Shown here: in pieces, positions 56,086 to 64,000 of the stretch
How positions within the stretch are numbered: the stretch's first letter is position 1
How the letters are laid out: the number at the start of each line of letters is the position of its first letter
Assembly (NCBI GenBank): GCA_030278955.1
Contig: JAOANR010000011.1
Span: 25,982,403 to 26,046,402, forward strand
DNA: 64,000 bases
Reading direction: 5' to 3'
Source: Hygrophila difformis
Taxonomy: Eukaryota; Streptophyta; Magnoliopsida; Lamiales; Acanthaceae
Program-made: the position numbers and the translations under genes
Notes under the pieces: model-generated
Databases searched by the model: none
Told to the model about the DNA's origin: nothing
What the model saw: only the letters and a program-made list of their open reading frames with translations

Positions 56086-57109
56086 TTAGCATTCGATCAC
56101 CGCCTTATACTGGGATAACCAATCCATCCCCAGTATGATGTCAAAGTCTCTTAAGTTAAATTCTACTAAGTTCGCGAAGAATTCTACGTTCTTTATCACT
56201 ATAGGAATTCCGTTATATCGTTTAGAGCCTCTCCGCTGTTCGTTCCTTTCCGTGTTGTTCTCGCTTCTCGCGTCCCGGTTTCTCTTGTCTTGGGGACCCC
56301 TGTTGGACTCCCCACTCACCCTTCTCTTCAGTTGTTGCACACGCGCTACTGCCACAGTGCGGTCATACACAGCTTGCAAATCGGGGTAGTGTACTCCCGC
56401 GATCACCTCGCGAACAGACGGGTTCAGTCCCATCTCGAACTTCTGTGCTTTCTCTGCATCCGTGGGTACTAGCCTCGGTGCGAACCTTACTAGCTCCTTG
56501 AAACGAGTGTAGTACTCCTGCATAATGTGGCCTCCTTGCTTCAGCGACAGGAATTCCTCATACATCGCTGATTTAGTACTCAAGGGATAGAATCGATCCC
56601 TGAGTAGTTCCATCATTTCCGCCCAAGAGTAGGGCTCGTCATCTTCAGTCAGCTTGGCTTGAGTTGCCTGCCACCAGTCGTCCGCTTCGCCTCCCAGGTA
56701 GTACGAAGCGACGTGCACTCTCTCTCCTTCCGAACATTTGACTGCTCCCAGCAGCTTGTCGAAGGTTCGGATCCACTCCTCCAGTTTAGCTGGATCCTCC
56801 TCACCAGCGTAGTGGGGCGGCTGGTAAGGATTCACCATTGCCAAGTAGTTAGAGCGAGCCTGTGGCGGAGGTACCGCCGCAGCTTGCCCTTGATTGACTT
56901 GCGCGTTCCCTAGCGCAACCAAAACCTCTTCTATCGTCCGAAGACGATCGCCCACATTGTTCGGTGCGTGGGCGTCCTGCACACCTTGGGGTTGTTCCTC
57001 TACAGGTTGAGCCGGTTCCGTGACATTTGGAGGTGTTTTTAGTAGTGGTTCGGGGAGCGGTTTGAGTTCTTCCTCTTCCTCTGGGTGCCATTCTGGTACA
57101 AATAGGGTG
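56086..57109 (-). pseudogene. gag: Chromovirus Gag with frameshift and knuckle/protease deletion
   Basis: Starts at 57109 (PRGRGRTQTAPRTTT). One extra T in a run at about 57035, compared with the copy at 49073, shifts the frame. Gag resumes in frame 56982-56086 with RLRTIEEVLVALGNAQVNQG, NPYQPPHYAGEEDPAKLEEW, YYLGGEADDWW and DRFYPLSTKSAMYEEFLSL. After the basic RNEQRRGSKRYN the zinc knuckle and the protease N-terminus are missing, and the frame goes straight to the protease C-terminal part FDIILGMDWLSQYKA, ending at 56086. This internal deletion removes nucleocapsid and protease active site. Confidence 0.83.
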
Positions 57110-57133
57110 GATTAGGACTTGTGAAATTAGCAT

Positions 57134-58104
57134 ATAGTCTAAACAATTTCTATAAATGTGTATGTGTTTTGTAATTTCGCACGTGGTGCTCGATCAAACT
57201 AAGAAGCGTCGTACGCTTCTGGGTTTTACTTTATTTTATTTTATTTTATTTCGATTTTTCTTTTTTTTTTGAAGGACAGATCTGTCCAGATTTTATTATT
57301 ATTATTTATTATTTTTTTTTCGATTTATTGTAAATAAATCGGGCATTTTATTCTCTTAAACGAAATTTTAGTACAAGCGGGAAGGTATACAAAAGTAGAA
57401 ATATTTTCCTAGCAAAATAGTATCTACTATAAATAGAGTCCCTAGCGCCTCAAGACGTCCTCCGGTGGGGTAGCGGGATCCTCCTCCGGGTCTTCCTCCT
57501 CCGAACTTGGCGGCAGTAGATCATCAAAGATGGTGTTCAAGTCTTGTCCATGAGCATCGATGTGTTCCTTCAGGATTAGGTTTTGCGTAGTGAGGGTTTG
57601 GACTTGGCGTTCGAGTTGGTTTATGCGGTGGTGATCCGCCTCTCTCAAGTTGCCCATATGGTGCAGATTTGCCTCCAATTGAGCCATACGATGTTTCATT
57701 TGTTCTATGGTTTGTTGGGAGTCAAAGTGAGTGTTCATCATTTTGATCATCAAGTTCATCATACCTTGACTAGCCATCTAGCGCAAGCAAAAGATCTAGG
57801 TTAATTTTCGCCAAGATTCTAGGTTAAACTTCGCCAAGATTCTAAGTTAAAATTCGCCAAGATTCTAAGTTGAAATTCGCCAAGATTCTAAGTTCTTTAC
57901 ATAAAGGAGATGCAATATGCAAATGCAAATGATGATTTTCCCCCAAAAAATAATTTATGCACTATATATATATATTTTTCCCTGGGTTTTAAAATAAAAA
58001 TTTTTCCATGGGAATAATACTTTAAAATTTAAAATAAATGTCAAAATATTAATAGTAGTTTAAAAATAATAATGGTTTAAAAATAATACTTTAAAAATAG
58101 CCGG
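57134..58104 (-). mobile_element. Chromovirus leader (5' untranslated)
   Basis: Between PBS and gag. It contains small ORF copy 2 and five tandem 'ttcgccaagattctaagtt' type repeats (57800-57895). The same repeats are at 49835-49930, and a direct-orientation relative ('gaacttagaatcttggcga') is at 26450-26545 in the gag-only element. Confidence 0.75.
57442..57777 (-). CDS. Small leader ORF upstream of chromovirus gag (copy 2)
   Basis: 111 residues, the same as 49477-49812 with one residue changed (Thr17). Predicted coiled coil and acidic tail. No equivalent intact ORF was noticed in the leader of the gag-only element. Unknown function. Confidence 0.6.
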   Translation of the reverse strand: MASQGMMNLMIKMMNTHFDSQQTIEQMKHRMAQLEANLHHMGNLREADHHRINQLERQVQTLTTQNLILKEHIDAHGQDLNTIFDDLLPPSSEEEDPEEDPATPPEDVLRR

Positions 58105-58116
58105 GCTCTGATACCA
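58105..58116 (-). promoter_or_regulatory. Chromovirus PBS (initiator tRNA-Met)
   Basis: TGGTATCAGAGC on the minus strand next to the LTR edge at 58120. Confidence 0.88.
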
Positions 58117-58119
58117 ACT

Positions 58120-58904
58120 TGTAACACCCCGGTTTTTGGTCACCCAGGTCGGGATGTCACCGCCACACCTCCCTAGTAAGACGGTTTCTCCGGCTTACTA
58201 AAGAGATGCAAGGCTAGGTATTTCAGTATTTAAAAATATTTAAAACATTTGCAAACAGCCCATACCATATAGTCTCGAAAATAATAATATCATAATGCAG
58301 CGGAAATAATATTTAAGTATAATATTGCAGCGGAAATGTAAATAAGACCGACATGGTCAAAACACGGGTTGAACAGGCCCGTTTATTCTATAGTCTAATG
58401 CAAGAATTTAAAGATAAAGTTTCGCAAAATATAATTCCCCCATGCATGAACGTGCTCATGATTGTTCCACATACTCTGTAAGGAAAAAGGAAAAATAAAC
58501 GGTTTGGTCAGCACAACTTGCTGAGTAAGTTAACACATGCATGATCGTAGCGTTTAAAAGCCATTAATTTAATATTTACATAAAAGCATGATAATAAGCC
58601 ATAAATAATTCAACTTAATTATCTAACCAATTTGCATAACATTCCATGGCATTAGTCAACAATACGTTTAGCACAATTTAAAATGAAAGCCATAATTAAT
58701 TTAAACAAAGCATTTAATAATTTAAACGACAACTATAAATACTCCAATTTAATTTAGGTTCCCCATTACATCCCCGATTTAGTAATTTCAAGTGTTTCAC
58801 GATTTCATCGCGATCTCAACAAGTTTAGCCGGAAACCGGCGGCCGCAGCCGTATCTGCCATACCCAGTACCACTCCGGAGCCTCGGGAAACCCATATGGA
58901 TATT
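58120..58904 (-). mobile_element. Chromovirus 5' LTR, truncated
   Basis: Matches 50154-50940 and stops at ...ATATGGATATT where another LTR begins. The missing part is not found further right in the window. Confidence 0.85.
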
Positions 58905-59676
58905 TGTAACACCCTGGATTTGATAACCCAGGCCGGGATGTCACCGCCACATCTCTCCAGCAAGACACAGATTCTCCGAGCTTGCCAAAGAGATGCAAGG
59001 CTATAGGTATTGCAAAAAGATTTAAAAACAAGTCCGGAATCTATTTTAAAATGATAATAAGTATCATCCACACATATAGTAGTAGTAATAATATATCGCA
59101 GCGGAAAAATATAAAGTGGGCCGACATGGCCAAAACTCGGGATTTACATGCCCGTTATGCAAGTATCGTAAAAGCAATAAAAACAATGTTTAAGTTTTTC
59201 CATCCCCCAATGCATATGCTCATGCATTATCTTTATACTCTGAAAGGAAAAGAGAAAACAACAATTTTATCAGTATATAAAATACTGAGTAAGTCGATCC
59301 TAACATAGCAATAAAGGGATTTAATAATTTAAAATTTCACTCCTAACATGCATTCACAAAATTTAAAGGGAATAATATTTTAAGTGTGTACTTGAACATG
59401 CATTTAATCCACAATAACAATTTAGACGTGATATGAAATTTAAAGACATAATTTAAATGCATAATTTAAAGACATGCAAAAATAAATAAATACTTAAAAA
59501 TATTAAATCTTTTATTTCCCCCGTTACGTGACCATTTCTCAGTGTTTTGTATAGCCGGTGATCCGGCGGCCGCAGCCGTTTCGTAAGTATATCGTTTAGC
59601 CGGTGATCCGGCGGCCGCAGCCGTATCTGCCATACCAAGTACCACTCCGGAGCCTCGAGAAATCCATACGGACAAC
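58905..59676 (-). mobile_element. Second chromovirus LTR fragment nested in the first
   Basis: Left edge TGTAACACCCTGGATTTG; body has the same layout as the neighbouring LTRs (CCGGGATGTCACCGCCACATC) but is diverged. The segment 'tagccggtgatccggcggccgcagccgt' occurs twice (59549-59577 and 59596-59624). It is cut at 59676 by the Athila-type LTR. Confidence 0.75.
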
Positions 59677-60030
59677 TGAAACTTTTGACAATTTCCCACA
59701 CGAGCATTTTCTAAAATATACCAGGTTAGATTTATTAAATGAAAAGAGTTATGATTCACGGGAAGGGGTTTAGGGATATATCGAGATTGTTATTCCTTTT
59801 ATTACTCAAGTGTGGTGTTTTAATTTCAAATGGCGTTGTGGTCCTCTCTGTCATGAAACTGTTGACAAATCTCATGGTACAGCCGGGATAGGTTGACCTT
59901 CAGCCTGTCACACTGAGAGTCCCCGGCATATGTGCCATGATACTTCTCATCAATTCTTGCCATAAGATTCCCTGCCATGAAACTTTTGACAGATTTCCAC
60001 TACATGAGTATTTTCTGAAAAATCATGATC
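59677..60030 (-). repeat. Repeated LTR-end segment of L3
   Basis: The phrase 'gaaat.tgtcaa.agtttca' occurs near 59677-59700, 59855-59875 and 59975-59995 on the minus strand. The second is followed by an 'acgccatttgaaat' phrase like the E1 inner copies. No intact PBS remains here. Confidence 0.65.
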
Positions 60031-62580
60031 CTGGTTTAGATTTTATTTAATGAAACCAAATTATGATGGCGGAGTTGTGATTAGGGATATATTTATAGGT
60101 TGTCACGTTTTTATTGCTCGTGTTTAAGAAACTGTGGTCCGAAAGCGCATGGTGTCAAAAATTGCAGTAATTTATAGTAAGACCGGATCGTTCACTAGAG
60201 GATGTGCGATAGAAGCAGGGCCCACGTCGTTTTACTAGATTTTCCATTCGTATTGCTCAATGGGTTTGAAAAGTGATTAATAACTACTGGCATGAATTTA
60301 AACTAGAATATAAAAGCGTTTAAATTACTCTACAAAGCGAATAAATCTATCCTAGAAAGCGGGTAAAGTTATTCTAAAACTGCGATAAACATTATCTATG
60401 AAAGCAGGGAAAAATTTACATTATGCTAGCCGTGAAGCTAAATCACAATGTAGACAGAAGGGACAGGAAGAAAAGAATAAAAATTGGACAAGATTTAAAT
60501 ATAGCAGTATTAAACTTCCATTTTTATACACAGATCTTTGTTTGGGATAATTCTATCAGACAACTAATTCTCATGCTCTCAATAATGCTTTCCCTTTAAC
60601 AGACAGGTACTTACAATATGAGTTTGCATGTTCCTAAGACCACAGATTCTAAGATACCACAGATTCGTAACTGCCCTGGCCTGGGTGTGTTACTTCATCT
60701 GTGGTGGAAAAGCAACACCCGACATATCATTTATTGAAATGCCAAGTACTACTATCATTCTCCCATGTCACACCCAAAGATTCTAATCAAGCCCTAAACT
60801 ATCCCTTGACTGTCAATCCTAGTAGCAGTTACGCAACTCTCAATGCAACCGAGTGACCTCTAATGAAAGCGATTAAAAGAAAGCAGTAAAAGAAAGCATT
60901 TAAAACCTATCACTCGGAGGTTTTGAAGGTCTGACCCTGGTAGTAAAAGACAGTACCCAGTCAAGATGACTGGGTATGGATCAAGAATTCCCGGCTCTTG
61001 GTGAAATGCTCGCAGTGTTCACTTCCTTCTGGGCGGTTATGAGATACAAACTAATGAAACAAACTAATAAATTAGTTTGTTCCGGATGCACTCACTCAGG
61101 ACTCAAAACTAAGCTTTGGCAGGAGATGATAGCAGTTGAAAGAAAACTCAACCCTATCTTAGAAAATAACCAAGGCCTGGATGATGTTCCTCTAAGATTA
61201 TTTACTACACTGTATTTGAGTCCAAGTGGACCCCATCTCGGTGCAATATTTAATCTTAAATTTCCAACAAACAGCAATTTTGGAAAATAATGGATTTGAA
61301 AATCATTCCCTAAACAGGTACTAGACTCTCAGTTAAAACACAGACCCTTTCAGTCTAAGTGAGACCTAATCGCTGACTCTGCTTCTAATTTCCCAAAATA
61401 CAATCCTTGACAGAATATGAATTAGTCATAACTGAAGAGTTTATCCCTTACTCAGATCCGGATTTTATAGAGAGATTTTTGTTGGAAATTTATTACACAA
61501 TATCTGTTTAAGATTTAGACTTCTATTGTCCAAGGGAAGGATCCCAAAATAATTACAGACCACAATAGTACATAATATTATCATGCATAAAGATATAGGG
61601 AAGTGTAAAATTAATTGACCCAAAATATAGATGCGGGTCTAGACAGAAGGTAAAACACAGATATGAAGTGGTCAGGAGACCAATGTAATGCAGAATAATC
61701 GGGTGGACTGTAAACATCTACTGTCCAGTTTCCCAATTACTCGGATGGAGCGAATTTAGACAGCTTAGACCCTATAATAGCAGTGACAGTGCCAGTTGGG
61801 CCTTCACTGTCTGTGAATTCGGATAAAAACCTACATGCTTCTTTTCTATAATGATCCTCAGTTGGCATTGACTGATGTCAACTGATTCCTATTACAGATT
61901 GGAATTTGGGTTTGGAAATTAAGATAAGAAAAATAAAACTGTGTCTGGATGGGAGTCAGCCGAGCAACTATTATAACCCCGAATGGGCGAACCGCCAAGG
62001 CTTCCGCTGACAGTCATCCAGACCATGCAAAATAACACTTAGTAATTAATACCCAGAATACGAGCTGGTCATCCATGAGGGAATACCCTGCCAACATTAA
62101 TCTGGTGTATTCTTTACTAATTGTTACACACAATACGCAAAGACAAAATCAACAAGGAATAAAAGAAGATTCCTTGTATGAGAGACATTGGTTTCTCATG
62201 CAAGGTTGTGGATTGGGTCCACAATTGATGCTCTTAAATAATCCCTCCTACCATAATTAATTACAGTCCGGATTATCTGCTTAAGCCATCAAGGTTTTGT
62301 CTATAGAAGAGTGTTTTAATGGCAATTGAACAAAGGTCCTTTAATCATGATGATTAGTGATGTGTAATTATTGCTAATCTCACTCTTTAATCATTAATGA
62401 TTCAAGGGTTCAATTAATTAAGCGATGCAAATGGAGAATCAAAATTTGGGCAGCATAACACCCTATATTGCAATTCTAGAATGTTACACCTTAACCCGTG
62501 GGGCTATGATGTGAGTGATGCAATATAATATAGGAAGAGAATGAATAATGTTTGAGGTTAAATAAAGAGAAGGGAGTCTT

Positions 62581-63140
62581 TGTCGCGATATCATAAATTT
62601 TGTCGCGGACCGAGGTCCGCGACATGGGTATCCCGACACGTTTTTAGAATTTTTGGCAGCATAACGCCTCTTTGTCGCTAAGCAGGATTTTGTCGCGGAA
62701 CGTGGTTCCGCGACAAGGGTGTTTCGCGACAATGGATTTTCAGAAAATTTAAAGCATTTGAACCTTTGTCGCTATGCATGGAAAATTTTGTCGCGGAACG
62801 TGGTTCCGCGACAAAGTGTTCCGCGACAAAGTGTTCAAAGAAATGAGAACACGGCATAATTTTTCTGTCTCAGAATGAGATTTTGTCGCGAAACATGGTT
62901 CCGCGACAGGATTATTCCGCGACAAAAAGCCATGCAGACAAAATGCAAGAGTTTGGCTCCTTTGTCGCTATGCATGGAAAGTTTTGTCGCGGAACGTGGT
63001 TCCGCGACAAGGTGTTCCGCGACAAAGGGTTTTAAATTATGGAGACAAGTGTCTTTAGACACCTTTGTCGCGGAACAACCATTTTGTCGCGGAACGTGGT
63101 TCCGCGACAAAAGGCGGTTGGCGACAAAGGCGGTTCAGGA
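62581..63140. repeat. L3 inverted-repeat array 2
   Basis: Nested units based on TTTGTCGCGGAAC/GTTCCGCGACAAA. Inner hairpins are at about 62601-62624 (GCGGAC/GTCCGC variant), 62690-62716, 62790-62816, 62883-62909, 62982-63009 and 63082-63109. Flanking outer copies (TTTGTCGCTATGCATGG or TTCCGCGACAAAG) give the same A1-A2-A2'-A1' plan as in E1. Confidence 0.88.
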
Positions 63141-63768
63141 CAAAAGTCAGAAAAAGCAGAAATGAACAGTGGCATGCAAACAACGTGATCTCACCCTATT
63201 TCAGATCAAAAAGCTATTCTAAGCTAAAAACAAACAAGAAACATTCAAAATAAGGAAGAACATGCTTGAGCAAAAATAAATAAAGCTGGGCAGAATTTAA
63301 AAATAAAGCAAGAATCCTAATCTAGGGTTTGATCACACATACACACAACATTATCAATAAAATGCTAACAGTGAACATAAAAATAACACAATGGGGGTCA
63401 AATGACCCCAAAATGAAAAAGAAAGCATAAATCCATGGGGTGTGGGACCCATTTCATGATTTGGGACACAAATGATGAATGTTTTCCCATATTATTGAAG
63501 GGGTGTTGTTAATACCCATGATTTGGGTATTACAAATCCTAAAACAAGAGTTTAGAAACCAAAACATGGTATAAAAGTGGCTATCTAGATCACTGTGAAC
63601 AGTAAAATACTAAGATAAACACTAAACTAAACTAAACTAAGGGCAATAATTAAATAATACATGAAAATAAAGCTAAACTACACTACCTAAGAGAGAACTC
63701 CTACTGCTTTGCCTTCAAGAGAGCTCTAATCAACAAAATTCCAACCCTTGCTCATGGGAAACACCTCA

Positions 63769-63777
63769 TATTTATAG
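63769..63777 (-). promoter_or_regulatory. L3 TATA box
   Basis: CTATAAATA on the minus strand, between array 1 and array 2, the same arrangement as in E1 and E2. Confidence 0.65.
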
Positions 63778-63848
63778 AAGTGTAACCCTAAGCCCATGGG
63801 CCTTGATTCTAGCCCATTGTGTCTCAAGACATCACACACATCACAGCT

Positions 63849-63985
63849 TTGTCTCGGAGCATCAAGTTTGGTCGCGGAACACACTGCATGTGGCAAAGCT
63901 TCTCGACTGGGTCTGGTGTCTCTAATTGGGTGTCTTGGTCGCGGAACATGCCTTTGTCGCGGAGCATGCCATCGCGACAAAGGGG
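63849..63985. repeat. L3 inverted-repeat array 1 (partly beyond the edge)
   Basis: Copies of TTTGTCTCGGAGCAT, TTGGTCGCGGAACA, CTTGGTCGCGGAACAT and CCTTTGTCGCGGAGCATG with CATCGCGACAAAGG (63951-63983). It lies upstream of the L3 TATA. Confidence 0.8.
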
Positions 63986-64000
63986 CTTGGGTGGTCTCCT

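Larger units (their letters stand above)
49007..58904 (-). mobile_element. Two tandem Tekay/Del-type chromovirus copies sharing one LTR
   Basis: From right to left on the minus strand: truncated 5' LTR (58904-58120), PBS, leader with a small ORF, gag, pol with chromodomain, polypurine tract, full LTR (52737-50154), PBS, leader with the small ORF again, and a gag start cut at 49007. The block 49007-50940 is nearly identical to 56970-58904. The middle LTR thus serves as 3' LTR of one unit and 5' LTR of the next. This is the expected product of unequal LTR recombination. Confidence 0.85.
59677..64000 (-). mobile_element. L3: third Athila-type LTR (start beyond the right edge)
   Basis: On the minus strand it ends GTCAAAAGTTTCA at 59677, like the E1 LTR end. 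It shares with E1 the 'cgtgggccctgcttctatcgcacatcctc' region (60194-60222) and many other phrases. No PBS follows, so it is a 3' LTR or solo LTR. It contains a triplicated end (59677-about 60030), array 2 (62581-63140), TATA (63777-63769) and array 1 (63849-63985). No credible ORF. Confidence 0.78.

Noticed and set aside
57800..57895. Leader 'ttcgccaagattctaagtt' repeats as regulatory sites
   Set aside because: They are shared by the leaders of the chromovirus copies as a simple tandem repeat; no dyad or known motif is visible.
60976..61290. 104-codon plus-strand ORF
   Set aside because: It lies within the non-coding body of the L3 LTR, and the matching E1 LTR segment has no equivalent ORF.

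Overview
This window is plant nuclear DNA, most likely from a flowering plant and probably a eudicot. It is dominated by Ty3/Gypsy LTR retrotransposons of two kinds. Athila-type elements use a tRNA-Asp-like primer site and carry an FMDD reverse transcriptase. Tekay/Del-type chromoviruses use an initiator-Met primer site and have a chromodomain on the integrase. One decayed Ty1/Copia element and a small family of spliced F-box genes make up most of the rest. No species can be assigned from sequence alone.

Layout. 1-1994: part of a minus-strand chromovirus LTR, inserted in a decayed charged ORF (1995-3447). 3454-22625: Athila element E1 (+), with a 4.9-kb 5' LTR, gag, protease, RT/RNase H and integrase (all frame-damaged except the long integrase ORF), then a two-exon F-box gene (A, 15543-17675), a 3' non-coding tract, a polypurine tract and a 3' LTR truncated at 22625. 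22817-34470: four minus-strand F-box paralogues (B, C, D, E). B is split by a complete gag-only chromovirus (23482-30992) flanked by the 5-bp duplication ATGGG. 35308-44695: Athila element E2 (-). 44700-49006: Copia pieces. 49007-58904: two tandem chromovirus copies (-) sharing one LTR. 58905-59676: another chromovirus LTR piece. 59677-64000: the 3' part of a third Athila-type LTR (L3, -).

Most notable. (1) Each of the three Athila LTRs carries two arrays of short nested inverted repeats, one upstream and one downstream of the TATA box. Each LTR uses a different core sequence (AATTCGGTCTA, CTCGCTTTGT, TTGTCGCGGAAC), and the two arms of a unit change together. (2) F-box gene A follows the E1 integrase and F-box gene E follows the E2 integrase, in the same orientation. 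Each has an array of its own element's repeat type upstream of its TATA. This suggests, without proving it, that an F-box gene with its own promoter occupies the env position of these elements. (3) The gag-only chromovirus LTRs hold nine tandem hairpins built on a tRNA T-arm/B-box motif (GGGTTCGATTCCC), again with covarying arms. (4) The end of the Athila LTR is a tandem triplication (period about 184 bp) that includes extra primer-binding-site copies.

The F-box proteins share an N-terminal F-box, an HCP/Sel1-like middle and a Cys-containing C-terminal signature. They would be expected to act as substrate adaptors of SCF ubiquitin ligases. A, D and E look closest to functional; B and C are broken.
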